A stretch of DNA of 64,000 bases from Wolbachia pipientis (GCF_030373985.1 NZ_JAUCRB010000002.1:62001-126000), one strand, 5' to 3'. Shown: positions 38,286 to 47,346, counted from the first letter of the stretch. Numbers and translations are program-made. Notes: a model not told the origin generated them from the letters alone.

Positions 38286-38380
38286 TGATGTTATTCCAGT
38301 GCGTAAAAACACTGGAATCCACATTTCTTTTTTTCTAGACCCCAGTGTCAATAATTTTGGCGACAGAACTGGGATGATAA
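38286..38380. repeat. palindromic element just downstream of wsp
   Basis: A perfect 8-bp stem, TTCCAGTG (38294-38301) and CACTGGAA (38310-38317), lies in the 297-bp gap between rpoH and wsp. A second part reads CCCCAGTGTCA ... AACTGGGATGATAAG. Being directly after the wsp stop, it may end or stabilise the wsp transcript. No gene was seen in the gap. Confidence 0.75.
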
Positions 38381-38398
38381 GAAGAGTTGCAAGACAGA

Positions 38399-39079
38399 CT
38401 AGAAATTAAACGCTACTCCAGCTTCTGCACCAATAGTGCTGTAAAGAACTTTGATTTTGTCATCGTCTTTAACTGCCTTATCAAAGTGAGTACCACAAGA
38501 ACCGAAATAGCGAGCCCCAGCAAAAAGCTTGATTTCTGGAGTTACATCATAGCTAACACCAGCCTTTGCTTGATAAGCAAAACCGAACCCACGTTTCTGA
38601 TTTTCAACAGGAGTACCCAAAGGATTTTTGACATACGCTGCACCAACACCAGCACCAACATATGGAGTGATAGGCATATCTTCAATTGCTACATCGTAAT
38701 ATACATTAACCAATCCTGTTATTACTGATAAACTATCTGCCATACCCGAAGCTGCAGCGACATCTATTACCTCTGTATCTTTACTCAACTGTGAGTAAAG
38801 CCCTTCAACATCAACTCTGATATCATCCATTTTATAACCAAATGCACCACCACCAGCAATAAAAGACGCCTTTAAGGGACTATCGTAGTCTTTACCTGTT
38901 TTATGCGCTATGCCATCAATTTTTGTTTTGAAAGGTAACACTTCACCATTGTACTGTAAGCGAACATAGTAGCTAGTTTCTTCGTCAGCTATTGGACCAA
39001 TAGGATCTGAAAAAGCAGAGCTTGATAAACTTAGCAACGTCACTAAAGCGGTTGCTGAAAAAAACTTTTTATAATGCAT
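38399..39079 (-). CDS. wsp: Wolbachia surface protein, major outer membrane protein
   Basis: WSP is the dominant outer membrane beta-barrel protein of Wolbachia. The 226-residue protein starts MHYKKFFSATALVTLLSLSS with a signal peptide cleaved after SSSAFS, leaving DPIGPIADEETSYYVRLQYN. Conserved blocks ASFIAGGGAFGYKMDDIRVD, MPITPYVGAGVGAAYV, FAYQAKAGVSYDVTPEIKLF and the C-terminal GAEAGVAFNF are all present; the final Phe fits outer membrane insertion. The variable parts lie between these blocks. One odd residue is the Cys in ARYFGSCGTHF, where other alleles I remember have Tyr. The ribosome site CGAGGAC precedes the ATG. Confidence 0.99.
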   Translation of the reverse strand: MHYKKFFSATALVTLLSLSSSAFSDPIGPIADEETSYYVRLQYNGEVLPFKTKIDGIAHKTGKDYDSPLKASFIAGGGAFGYKMDDIRVDVEGLYSQLSKDTEVIDVAAASGMADSLSVITGLVNVYYDVAIEDMPITPYVGAGVGAAYVKNPLGTPVENQKRGFGFAYQAKAGVSYDVTPEIKLFAGARYFGSCGTHFDKAVKDDDKIKVLYSTIGAEAGVAFNF

Positions 39080-39117
39080 AATTGTCCTCGTAAAAAAAAT
39101 TAAAACTCCACTCTAGC

Positions 39118-39146
39118 TATTTAAGTAAAAACTAAAGTTAAGTCAA
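39118..39146 (-). promoter_or_regulatory. candidate wsp promoter
   Basis: On the minus strand, TTGACT (39141-39146) and TAAATA (39118-39123) are separated by exactly 17 bp, about 40 bp upstream of the wsp ATG. This is a near-consensus sigma-70 arrangement with a perfect TTGAC core. The remaining gap up to 39395 contains no gene or repeat that I recognise. Confidence 0.6.
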
Positions 39147-39395
39147 GTACTAACTTAATAACACAAAATATTTTGCATTTAAACCAATTTTTTAGGGGAT
39201 AAAGATTTTGTTAATAAACAATAGAATTATATGACTTTTTACCCTTAGTATTTTCTTCCGACTCTAGTATTTCTTTACTCTGCTCAGCACCCTAACTGCC
39301 ACAGCTCCTTCCATCTTTAATAATGTTGCAGATGCACTATATCAAACAATGCTAGTGCCAAAATACCAGGAACCTAGTTAACAATACAGAAAAAC

Positions 39396-39728
39396 TTAAA
39401 AAGGCAGTTTAAATCCAGGTGGTAACCCCATCATACCAGCAAGATCAGAGGTTGCATTTGCCATGTCTTCCTCTGCTTTTTTAATAGCATCGTTGAACGC
39501 TGCTGTTACTAAATCTTCTACTATATCTTTCTCCTCATTTCTCATAAGCTCTAAGTCTATGTTTACCTTCTTGGCTTTATAGCTACCTATTTTTACAACT
39601 TCTACTAATACAGAAACTTTACCACCACCAGAAATACCTTGGAATCCTTTACCAATATACTTTTCTTGAGCTTCTGCAAGCTTTTTTTGTATTTCTTGTG
39701 CTTGCTTCATTATTTGACTAAAATCCAC
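39396..39728 (-). CDS. ybaB: YbaB/EbfC nucleoid-associated protein
   Basis: The 110-residue protein opens MDFSQIMKQAQEIQKKLAEA and has the GGGKVSVLVEV block, then a C-terminal helix and the PPGFKLPF tail, all typical of the YbaB family of dimeric DNA-binding proteins. It is encoded 3 bp after dnaX on the same strand. The dnaX-ybaB order (often followed by recR) is conserved across bacteria. recR is not adjacent here; wsp follows instead. Confidence 0.95.
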   Translation of the reverse strand: MDFSQIMKQAQEIQKKLAEAQEKYIGKGFQGISGGGKVSVLVEVVKIGSYKAKKVNIDLELMRNEEKDIVEDLVTAAFNDAIKKAEEDMANATSDLAGMMGLPPGFKLPF

Positions 39729-39731
39729 AAC

Positions 39732-41216
39732 TTACTCCTTGTTTTCTATATTAACTACCTTTGCACCCTTAAATGTATTAAGTATATCCTTGACTACAGG
39801 TACATAACTTAGGTCACTTGTCCCCCTGTTTATATAACCCGCATCAACTATAACAACCCATTCTTGTCTAGTGGCTCGATTTAAGTAATTTTTTAAATCA
39901 TTACAAAAATTACTACTTAGTTGAGATACAGCTTTTAACCTTAAATATCCAGGTTTGCAGTCCACTAATTGTAGGTTACTACATAGTTGTTTGTAAAGAT
40001 AAATTTGGTTATTCTGTCGTAATAGTTGCAGAATTTTATCAAAATCGTAATTTTCTTGCTGTGTGCTCTCTGTGTTACGCATATTCCTTTGCTGTGTATT
40101 CTGTGCAAGAACTTTTTTGACTACTTGCTCCGGAGAAGGTAAATCGGAAAGATAACAGAGGCTAATTAATATCATTTCAGCAGCAACGTCATTGCATGTT
40201 GAGGCTTTTATATCTTGAACTCCCTTGAGCAACACCTTCCACAATCTTGAGAAAAATATTAAAGACTTCTTTGCACTTAAATCTTTTATCCTGTTCTTTT
40301 CACATTCCGTAACTGAACTATCAACCTCTTTTGTAATCAAAAAACGGCATATTAATTGGATTGTTTGCAGTAGACCTTCAAAAATACTAAGTGGGTTTGC
40401 TGCCTTAACCGCTTTGTCAAATACCAATAAAGCCCTCTGTAAATCACCATCTAGCATTACTTTCAGTAGATCAAATATAATGTCTTTATCCACTAGACCA
40501 AGTATGTCTGTCACGCTTTCAGCAGATATTACACCACCTTTGCTATATAGCACTGCTTGATTCATCAAAAATAAGGCGTTACGCATTGAATTACCAGAGT
40601 GACGTGCAATTAATTCTGATGCCCTATTTTCAATGAGATAATTTTCTTTTTGTGCAATGTCATTCAAACGCTCTACTATTTTAGCTGCAGGAATGTTATG
40701 CAAATCAAACCTTTGACAACGCGCGATGATAGTTATTGGTATCTTTTTTATTTCTGTAGTTGCCAAAATAAACTTTACACTAGATGGTGGTTCTTCTAGA
40801 GTTTTAAGTAACGCATTGAATGCACTGCTAGATAACATGTGTACTTCATCTATAATGTAAACTTTGAATTTGGAACTTATAGGTGAATAGCAAATGTCTC
40901 CTAGGATTACTTTGATATCTTCAACGCTAGTGTGACTTGCCGCATCGATTTCAATCACATCTGGATGACTTGAACTTTTTATCGCCAGACAATTTTCACA
41001 TGATCCACAAGGCTCAAAAGTTGGTCCCAAGGAGCAGTTCAAACATAAAGCTATTACTCTTGCTGTGGTAGTTTTACCAACTCCACTGCTACCAGAGAGC
41101 AGTATAGATTGTGGGATTTTGTTGAGAGTAAAAGCATTTTCTAATATACGCACTAATATATCTTGACCTACTAGATCTTTGAAGCTGCCAGGACGATATT
41201 TTAATGCTATGTTCAT
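39732..41216 (-). CDS. dnaX: DNA polymerase III gamma/tau subunit
   Basis: DnaX forms the clamp-loader motor. The 494-residue protein starts MNIALKYRPGSFKDLVGQD, with Walker A GSSGVGKTT (residues 42-50), a four-cysteine zinc site in the LCLNCSLGP ... CGSCENC region, VYIIDEVHMLSSSAFNALLK, and the sensor ATTEIKKIPITIIARCQRF. The C-terminal part is shorter than Escherichia coli tau and poorly conserved. No slippery A-run typical of programmed gamma frameshifting was noted. It is followed by ybaB in one transcript. Confidence 0.97.
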   Translation of the reverse strand: MNIALKYRPGSFKDLVGQDILVRILENAFTLNKIPQSILLSGSSGVGKTTTARVIALCLNCSLGPTFEPCGSCENCLAIKSSSHPDVIEIDAASHTSVEDIKVILGDICYSPISSKFKVYIIDEVHMLSSSAFNALLKTLEEPPSSVKFILATTEIKKIPITIIARCQRFDLHNIPAAKIVERLNDIAQKENYLIENRASELIARHSGNSMRNALFLMNQAVLYSKGGVISAESVTDILGLVDKDIIFDLLKVMLDGDLQRALLVFDKAVKAANPLSIFEGLLQTIQLICRFLITKEVDSSVTECEKNRIKDLSAKKSLIFFSRLWKVLLKGVQDIKASTCNDVAAEMILISLCYLSDLPSPEQVVKKVLAQNTQQRNMRNTESTQQENYDFDKILQLLRQNNQIYLYKQLCSNLQLVDCKPGYLRLKAVSQLSSNFCNDLKNYLNRATRQEWVVIVDAGYINRGTSDLSYVPVVKDILNTFKGAKVVNIENKE

Positions 41217-41420
41217 AGTCTAGAATAAAACAACAATGAAAGTAGGTATGCAACCCAAAAAGATTCTGATATGGCTGCTTCATTTCTGATCTGACCAAGT
41301 TACAGAGTTTTTGCCTGCATACCTTATAAAATATTATACTTTTTTTTTTATTTAGCAAGGTATATCCTACTTTGGTTTATGATTAATTGAGGTTGCATAG
41401 ATTACTTATAGAAATCAATT

Positions 41421-42074
41421 ATGATTTTATATTATTTCCCTCTTTGTCCATTTTCACGAAAAGTTAGAGCTCTTCTAAAGGAAAAAAAGTTGAGTTGTGA
41501 TTTAGTATACGAAAACCCGTGGGAGAAGCGGAATGAGTTTATGAAAATTAACCCAACTGGACAGGTACCAGTGCTTATAGATAATAATTTTGTTATAGCA
41601 GACAGTAACGCTATTTGTGAATATCTAGAAGAAACTTACAACAACGATATCAAACTGCTGGATTCCTCTACTGTTGTTAAGTCTAAAATACGTGCTTTGA
41701 TTAACTGGTTTGATAATAAATTTTATAATGAAGTTACTAAGTATATCATAAATGAGAAAGTGATAATTAATCGCAGTCCTGACTCTAGGTATCTTCACGC
41801 AGCTCAGCATAACCTGTCTTGTCATGTGGAATATATTGAGTACTTAATTAGCAAAAATATTTGGCTTGCAACCGATAGATTCACTTTGGCTGACATTACT
41901 TTAGCATCACATATTTCTGTAATGGACTACGTAAATAGTTTTCCATGGGAAAGGAGTAAAATTTTAAAAGAATGGTATTCTATTGTTAAGTCAAGGCCTT
42001 GTTTTCGTGAGATGTTGTTAGAGAGGGTTCTTGGTTTAACTCCTCCTCAGCATTATGCCAACTTTGATTTTTAA
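41421..42074 (+). CDS. glutathione S-transferase family protein
   Basis: The 217-residue protein has the thioredoxin-fold N-terminal domain: LYYFPLCPFSRKVRALLKEK, INPTGQVPVLIDNNFVIADS and the NAICEYLEE segment. An all-helical C-terminal domain follows with FTLADITLASHISVMD. The CPFS motif resembles the beta/omega-like bacterial forms. The substrate is unknown. It converges on the O-methyltransferase gene with 1 bp between stops. In related genomes this protein is a lone GST. Confidence 0.88.
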   Translation: MILYYFPLCPFSRKVRALLKEKKLSCDLVYENPWEKRNEFMKINPTGQVPVLIDNNFVIADSNAICEYLEETYNNDIKLLDSSTVVKSKIRALINWFDNKFYNEVTKYIINEKVIINRSPDSRYLHAAQHNLSCHVEYIEYLISKNIWLATDRFTLADITLASHISVMDYVNSFPWERSKILKEWYSIVKSRPCFREMLLERVLGLTPPQHYANFDF

Positions 42075-42075
42075 C

Positions 42076-42726
42076 TCATGTTAGCTTTAAAGCTACAGTC
42101 ATCCCTTCATCAGTTGGAATCAATATAGAGTAATATCTTTTTTCGTCTGATAATCTGTAATTGAATCCTCTCATAGCGTACCATGATTCCTCCGATACTT
42201 CTTCTGGAGGTGATTCCAAAAATACTGTATTAAACAATAGAGTATTATCTGCAACAATTAGCCCGTCTTGTTTAATGTATAACTCTGCCCAATCTAAATA
42301 TTGAGGATAGCCGCTCTTATTAGCGTCGATAAATATCATGTCAAATGGCGCTTTCGCTGATAGCTCATTCAACTTTTCCAATGCGTTACCTTCTATTAAA
42401 GTAATTTTATTGTTCAAATTAAAAATACTAAAATTTCTTTTTGCTATACTCAAGTGTTCAGGATCGTTTTCTATTGTGTATATATGGCCATACTCAGGTA
42501 GAGCTTTTGCCATACAAATTGATGAATAACCGTATAACGTGCCAACTTCAACGATGCTTCTTACTTTATGAATTTTTATAAATAGACTTAACAGCTTTCC
42601 TTCTTCAGCGCTAATTTGAATATGTTTCTTTTTTTTAAGAATACAGTACTCCTCTATTTTTTTATATTCCTTTGCAAATAAATCTCTTATGTATGATAAT
42701 TTCTTACTAGAGTTACTACGTGCCAT
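42076..42726 (-). CDS. class I SAM-dependent O-methyltransferase (family 3)
   Basis: The 216-residue protein matches the catechol/caffeoyl-CoA-type O-methyltransferase family. The core reads EVGTLYGYSSICMAKALPEY, then YTIENDPEHLSIAKRNF and APFDMIFIDANKSGYPQYLD, with the metal-binding Asp-Asn positions IVADNTLL. The acceptor substrate cannot be read from sequence. It converges on the GST gene. There is no signal peptide, so it acts in the cytoplasm. Confidence 0.9.
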   Translation of the reverse strand: MARSNSSKKLSYIRDLFAKEYKKIEEYCILKKKKHIQISAEEGKLLSLFIKIHKVRSIVEVGTLYGYSSICMAKALPEYGHIYTIENDPEHLSIAKRNFSIFNLNNKITLIEGNALEKLNELSAKAPFDMIFIDANKSGYPQYLDWAELYIKQDGLIVADNTLLFNTVFLESPPEEVSEESWYAMRGFNYRLSDEKRYYSILIPTDEGMTVALKLT

Positions 42727-42971
42727 GTCTCATATTATAGAAAGGTTTAGTTTACATAAAGTTTATAAATGTTAGCTCGAAATAGTAAAAACATTTGTTT
42801 TAGGTGGTTATCTTACAGCGTAAAATTTTAAGTGACAAAAATTATTATATGTAATATCATAATTAACTAGTATAATAATTGATCAATTATCATACTAAAA
42901 TTAGAGGGACTGCTCATAAGCATTTCCCTTTGTTAAAATATAATTTTCATAATCAATGAGAGGGGGGTTAT

Positions 42972-43250
42972 ATGTCTTATAATATTACTGGTGGGGTTGA
43001 AACGCTAAGCAAAAAATCTAGCAAAGATGAAGGGGTTACATTACTAAATAACCCAGCTTATCGTGAAAAGTATAGGGAACGTTTTGATGAAGCCCAGAGG
43101 AAAGTTATGGACATGGTTCAGTTTTATGATGGAACAATAATATTAATAGAGAATAAGATTGCTATGTATTACTACACTTGGCACAGTAAAAAGAGAGAAT
43201 TTGAGCGTAAAAAACAACAAACAGTGATGAAAAATGATGGCTCAGCATAG
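42972..43250 (+). CDS. small hypothetical protein
   Basis: The 92-residue protein follows a strong GAGAGGGGGG purine tract 5-10 bp before the ATG, so translation is likely. It is charged, helical in its second half (AQRKVMDMVQFYDGTIILIE) and ends in a basic tail. I do not recognise a family. It is followed by a clear hairpin terminator. The 245-bp gap upstream (42727-42971) contains no other gene. Confidence 0.6.
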   Translation: MSYNITGGVETLSKKSSKDEGVTLLNNPAYREKYRERFDEAQRKVMDMVQFYDGTIILIENKIAMYYYTWHSKKREFERKKQQTVMKNDGSA

Positions 43251-43265
43251 GGTCTTTTGTGTGAT

Positions 43266-43300
43266 AAGCTACAGTGGTATTATTTCACTATAGCTTTTTC
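43266..43300 (+). terminator. rho-independent terminator between convergent genes
   Basis: AAGCTACAGTG (43266-43276) pairs with CACTATAGCTT (43286-43296), with one mismatch, and is followed by TTTTC. It lies 16 bp past the hypothetical gene at 42972-43250 and includes the last codons of the convergent dsbA gene (stop at 43288-43290). Confidence 0.75.
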
Positions 43301-43992
43301 ATATATAGTTTATCTATTACATTAGTAAAGTATTCTAGCGTTCTATACCCCTCGTGTTTAATTTTATTATGCTCTGCATACAATTCACCGTTGTTAAGCT
43401 TGATGAAAAATATTGGGGTGGCCATAATACCAAGCTTATTTATTGCCAGTGATTTATCATTTATAATTTTATCAAACACTTCCTTGTTCTTCTTTTCACT
43501 GATGCAGTGTTCAAATTTTTCTTTCGTTAAGTTACTTAGCAAAGCAATTTTCTGCAATACAGTTAAATCGCTTAAGTTAGAGTAGCTCCACGAGTCTATT
43601 GAATTAAAAACAGCTTTGTTAAAATTAAAATAATCTTCTTCTTTTTCGTAGCAATAGCTCAGCATTGCTGCCTTTAGGCCTCTATAATCTAAAGGAAAAT
43701 GACGAAATATATATAGCATTTTGCCTGTATCTATATATTTTTTTTTAATTTTAGGAAAAACTTCCTTATGAAAAAGAGAACAGTGGTAACAAGTGAGCGA
43801 AGCATATTCTATCATTAGGATTGGCGCTTGGGGGTCTCCTAATAATTTATCATCAGGTAATGGTGATAGTAGTTCTTTTAGTGTTATTTCATCAATTTTT
43901 TGAGTGTATTGATTGTTGGACGAGTCCTGCTCAACAACTGCATAAGAATTAAAACTTATAAAAATTAGTAAAAGCAATAGTCTAAAGGTCAT
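43288..43992 (-). CDS. dsbA: DsbA-family periplasmic thiol oxidoreductase
   Basis: The protein has an N-terminal signal peptide (LLLLLIFISFNSYA), then a thioredoxin-like domain with CYHC at residues 68-71 in YASLTCYHCSLFHKEVFP. The inserted helical domain and the cis-Pro loop GIMATPIFFI follow. DsbA-type proteins introduce disulfides in exported proteins; a CxHC motif fits an oxidase. In Wolbachia related DsbA proteins have been proposed to serve secreted or surface proteins. The stop lies inside the terminator hairpin of the opposing gene. Confidence 0.93.
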   Translation of the reverse strand: MTFRLLLLLIFISFNSYAVVEQDSSNNQYTQKIDEITLKELLSPLPDDKLLGDPQAPILMIEYASLTCYHCSLFHKEVFPKIKKKYIDTGKMLYIFRHFPLDYRGLKAAMLSYCYEKEEDYFNFNKAVFNSIDSWSYSNLSDLTVLQKIALLSNLTKEKFEHCISEKKNKEVFDKIINDKSLAINKLGIMATPIFFIKLNNGELYAEHNKIKHEGYRTLEYFTNVIDKLYMKKL

Positions 43993-44058
43993 TATATCAT
44001 AAACTCTTAATTTACTAAAGAAGTAACATATTTATACTAATAATGTCAAGATAACTTT

Positions 44059-44508
44059 TCACTCAGCTAAACTTTCAACTCTATCTTTGAATGCAGCGAT
44101 TACTTTACTTTGTGTGTATTTATATACTGAATTTAGTAAAGTAGAAAACGAGCTGGATTTAAACTCAAACTCTATACAAAACTCTACCATAGTTTCACTT
44201 TCACCTATAGAGATAAATTTCCATTCACTATATAAGTGTTTAAATATTCCATTTGATGATACAGCTTTTATCCAACCTTCATTTGTCTCACTTGGAGAAA
44301 GAAAGGTTACTTCTGATGTATATCTTCCTTTAATCCCATGAAAAGCTGCCAGGAGATCCACAACCATTTGGCTATCAATTTTTTCTTTTATATAAACAGC
44401 TTTGCACCAAGGAACAAAATCAGGGTATTTCTCAACATCAATTACAACCTGAAATACTTCATTAGGTGAACAGAGAAAAGTATCTTGTTCTTTATATTGG
44501 TGGAGCAT
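44059..44508 (-). CDS. RatA/COQ10-family START-like protein
   Basis: The 149-residue protein has the polyketide-cyclase/START fold pattern: SPNEVFQVVIDVEKYPDFVP near the start, WCKAVYIKE, and the conserved C-terminal helix. The family includes mitochondrial COQ10, which binds ubiquinone, and Escherichia coli RatA, a reported ribosome-association toxin. For an alphaproteobacterium the COQ10-like role is the more likely one. It sits alone, 66 bp downstream of dsbA's start on the same strand. Confidence 0.88.
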   Translation of the reverse strand: MLHQYKEQDTFLCSPNEVFQVVIDVEKYPDFVPWCKAVYIKEKIDSQMVVDLLAAFHGIKGRYTSEVTFLSPSETNEGWIKAVSSNGIFKHLYSEWKFISIGESETMVEFCIEFEFKSSSFSTLLNSVYKYTQSKVIAAFKDRVESLAE

Positions 44509-44809
44509 AAATTTAAACTAACTGGAATGGGATCCGTATCTACCGTTAGCCTTAGTAGATTCCTGAGACCTGAAGTTAAGGTGGGCATCACACACTAATT
44601 TCATTGAAATTAATAGAAGCAATTCCCTTGACTAGAAATTATCGCTCGGGAAACTTAACTTAACTCATAACGTATAGAACAGACCCTTATAATTATAACT
44701 GTTTACATATGTCATGTCTATAGGTATATTACAGTTAAAGTAAAACTAACTATTATTCAACTTTTATTAAACTTTGCATTTTAAGTATTAAAGTCAATAA
44801 ATATATATT
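44509..44809. other. gene-free gap between divergent genes
   Basis: The 301-bp gap lies between the starts of the RatA-like gene and mlaC and must hold both promoters. It begins with a CTGGAATGGGATCC stretch that resembles a worn copy of the palindromic family. The rest is AT-rich with no open frame of note. Confidence 0.4.
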
Positions 44810-45400
44810 ATGAGTATTACTAAAGTTTTAATCTTTGCTGTTTTTGTTGCACTTTCTTCAAGTGCCTACACTAGTTGTGCAGGTCACAAAATTTTTATGC
44901 ATGCTATGAAACAACAAGCAGGTAGCGTGTCTGCAAAGGAGAATAAAAAAAATCGAGAATATGTATATAAAAAGCTTCAGGAGATCATTCAAAATAATGT
45001 TAACCTCAAAGAAATATCTCGATTCATTATGGGAAAACACTGGGCTTTGATTAATAAGGAAGAAAGAGAAGGCTTCTTAAGAGAGTATGAGATGTATCTT
45101 ACGCGTTTGTGCGTTAAAATTTTATATAAGTACATGAATAATAGTGAAATGATTATAATGAGCTCGGAAGCGGTTAATGACGAAACTTGCTTGATTAGTA
45201 CAAGATTTTCTTACGGCAACGAAGAATTTACAAATATTGATTTCAAGGTTACTAAAAATGGCAATTCTTTCTTAATAAGTGATGTTATAATGAATGGGAT
45301 AAGCATTTCTATTAATCAACGTTCTCAATTCAGCGAGAAAATTGATACATATGGTATAGCGAGTGTTACAAGAGAATTAAAATGTAATAACAATCTATGA
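44810..45400 (+). CDS. mlaC: MlaC-family phospholipid-binding periplasmic protein
   Basis: MlaC proteins shuttle phospholipids between membranes for the Mla system. The 196-residue protein has a signal peptide (VLIFAVFVALSSSAYTSCA) and the Ttg2D/MlaC core: KLQEIIQNNVNLKEISRFIM, GKHWALINKEEREGFLREYE, and FLISDVIMNGISI. The Cys near the cleavage site (TSCAGH) might allow lipidation. Its stop overlaps the folC start by 4 bp (ATGA), so they are translated together. The Mla ABC transporter genes are not in this window. Confidence 0.9.
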   Translation: MSITKVLIFAVFVALSSSAYTSCAGHKIFMHAMKQQAGSVSAKENKKNREYVYKKLQEIIQNNVNLKEISRFIMGKHWALINKEEREGFLREYEMYLTRLCVKILYKYMNNSEMIIMSSEAVNDETCLISTRFSYGNEEFTNIDFKVTKNGNSFLISDVIMNGISISINQRSQFSEKIDTYGIASVTRELKCNNNL

Positions 45401-46695
45401 TATACATGCCTCATTGGCCTAAGCCGCTTGGTAGAAAGCCAAAGGATTTTTCTCTTGAGCGCATAAAAAGTTTCCTAAATATATTAGGAAATCCCGAGAG
45501 AAAAATGCCTCCCGCAATTCACATAGCTGGAACTAATGGAAAAGGCTCAACATTGTCATTTATAAGGTACATGCTGCAAGCAGCAGGGTATAAGGTTCAC
45601 ACATACACTTCCCCACATTTAGTAAAGTTTAACGAGAGAATAGTTATTGCAGGCGATTATATCGACGACAATGAATTATATAACTTATTGGAAGAATGCC
45701 GTACTGCAATTGCAGATCAGCCAATCACTTTGTTTGAAACTGCAACTGTTGTAGCTTTCTTAGCTTTTGCTCGTCATAAAGCTGATGTCACTTTAATCGA
45801 GGTGGGTATGGGTGGAAGGCTCGACGCAACAAATGTTATAGATAATCCAATTTTAACAATCATCACTTCCATTGCACTTGACCATACGGAATATCTTGGC
45901 TCTACTGTAGAAACCATAGCAGGTGAAAAGGCCGGGATAATGAAACACAATGTTCCTTGTGTAGTAGCACCACAAGAAAAATCTATAATGAATACGCTAG
46001 AGCACTATGCAATAAATAAGAAATCTCCTTTATATAGAGGGGGGCTTGAGTGGAATTGCAAAAAACAGAATAGCAAAATGATTTTTCAATCAGCTATTCA
46101 ATCAATAGAATTTCCTTTGCTATCTTTAAAGGGCGATCATCAGATAATTAATGCAGGAAACGCCATTGCAGCATGTAGCATTTTGAGTGGAAAGTATGGA
46201 TTTGATATTGGAGAGGAGGATATCACTTCAGGTTTACAACATACCTACTGGCCTGCACGACTAGAGCTTATAAAAGGGGGCCATTTAATTTCTTTATTAC
46301 CAAAAGATTGGCAATTATTTTTAGATGGTGCACACAATAATGACGGTGCCAGAGTATTAGCTGCGTGGGTAAAAAATAATTTTGCTGAAGGTATCTATAT
46401 GATTTTTGGTGTTACTCGTAACAGAAATGTAGAAGAATTTTTGGAACATCTAAAACCATATACCAAGTTATTATGTGCGGTTTGTGTTAAGTCTGAACCT
46501 AAAGCAACAAACACAGATTTAATTAGAGAGAGAGCCAATAATATAGGAATAAATGCTACTGAATGTGAATCAATTGGCGATGCCATATTAAACCACATAC
46601 TAAAAGCTCCTATTCAAAACGTCAAAACCATACTGATTTGTGGTTCATTATTTCTGGCCAGAGATTTTGCTATAGAGAATAGACTTCTTGCATAA
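45397..46695 (+). CDS. folC: folylpolyglutamate synthase / dihydrofolate synthase
   Basis: FolC adds glutamate to folates and makes dihydrofolate. The 432-residue protein has the ATP-binding HIAGTNGKGSTLSFI, followed by YTSPHLVKFNERI, EVGMGGRLDATNVI and SIALDHTEYLGSTVE, and the C-terminal FLDGAHNNDGARVL. These are Mur-ligase family hallmarks specific to FolC. The start overlaps the mlaC stop by ATGA. The 650 bp after it hold only repeats. Confidence 0.97.
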   Translation: MIYMPHWPKPLGRKPKDFSLERIKSFLNILGNPERKMPPAIHIAGTNGKGSTLSFIRYMLQAAGYKVHTYTSPHLVKFNERIVIAGDYIDDNELYNLLEECRTAIADQPITLFETATVVAFLAFARHKADVTLIEVGMGGRLDATNVIDNPILTIITSIALDHTEYLGSTVETIAGEKAGIMKHNVPCVVAPQEKSIMNTLEHYAINKKSPLYRGGLEWNCKKQNSKMIFQSAIQSIEFPLLSLKGDHQIINAGNAIAACSILSGKYGFDIGEEDITSGLQHTYWPARLELIKGGHLISLLPKDWQLFLDGAHNNDGARVLAAWVKNNFAEGIYMIFGVTRNRNVEEFLEHLKPYTKLLCAVCVKSEPKATNTDLIRERANNIGINATECESIGDAILNHILKAPIQNVKTILICGSLFLARDFAIENRLLA

Positions 46696-46814
46696 CAATT
46701 CGGCAGTGCGATAACAATGACTCAGGTAGCTGAGAGAAAGGCAAAAATTCTTTGACAAATCTTGCCAGCTCACTTATCACAATAGTGAAGCTATTATTTA
46801 ACTTCCCAATCTGT

Positions 46815-47050
46815 GCAGATTAAAAGGACAAGAAAACTTGTATTTGGCGTACTATTGTTTAATTTTTGCACTATGTCCACCGTATATCTTTATAAAATTC
46901 TAGGTTTTTACCTATAAAAGCTGGAACGCGCTTATAAAGCATTCAAGACATCACCAACGTCAATTTTAAAATAAAGAGTTAATAATTAGCTACTGCGGGT
47001 TTTTTTGTCTTTTCTTTGTTTAGTAAATTTCTTAAATATTTAAGCTAAGG
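46815..47050 (+). repeat. dispersed intergenic repeat, long copy
   Basis: This matches 32362-32628 in order and direction: a CTGTGCAGATTAAA-GGACAAGAAA block, TTTAATTTTTGC-CTATGT, and a GGGTTTTTTTGTC tract before TAAATTTCTTAAATATTTA. It fills most of the gap between folC and the ankyrin/EPIYA gene. No coding potential was recognised in 46696-47346. Confidence 0.65.
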
Positions 47051-47074
47051 TTAGTTGCAGTTTAAAAGCAGCTA
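47051..47074 (+). repeat. 24-bp direct repeat, copy left of the EPIYA gene
   Basis: TTAGTTGCAGTTTAAAAGCA followed by GCTA occurs here and, with a single change, at 49034-49057 in the same orientation. Weaker similarity continues for about 30 bp (…AAAAAACGC). The two copies bracket the EPIYA-repeat gene, about 2 kb apart. Confidence 0.75.
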
Positions 47075-47100
47075 AATTGCAACATTTAAGATTTAAAAAA

Positions 47101-47172
47101 CGCCAATACTGAAAATAGACAGTGACTAGGGCTTTTTTTGCCTTTTTTTCACTTAGTGAATTTCTTAATGTT
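47101..47172 (+). repeat. dispersed AT-rich repeat, short copy
   Basis: CGCCAATACTG, a GGGCTTTTTTTGCC tract and GTGAATTTCTTAATGTTTAT repeat the 3' half of the neighbouring copy (46965-47045) and of 6422-6515 on the opposite strand. It lies in the gap downstream of the EPIYA gene. Confidence 0.6.
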
Positions 47173-47346
47173 TATAGTTTAGATTAGTTGGTAAACGTTC
47201 AGTGGTGTAGCAAAAAGGCACGTGTTATGTGGGTTTCAATAGTTCTTTTCTTACCTTAATAAAGGACCACATTTTCTGCGTTTTTATTTTAATGGTTATA
47301 CTTGTTTTGAAAGTTTTCCTGCTACACCACTAAATGGATACTTCTA

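Noticed and set aside
40000-41216. Programmed gamma/tau frameshift in dnaX
   Set aside because: I found no clear slippery A-run followed by a stem in the right place, and the frame runs through to a normal stop.
46815-47172. Repeat cluster as a CRISPR or IS element
   Set aside because: Copies are irregularly spaced, divergent, AT-rich and without a transposase or terminal inverted repeats.
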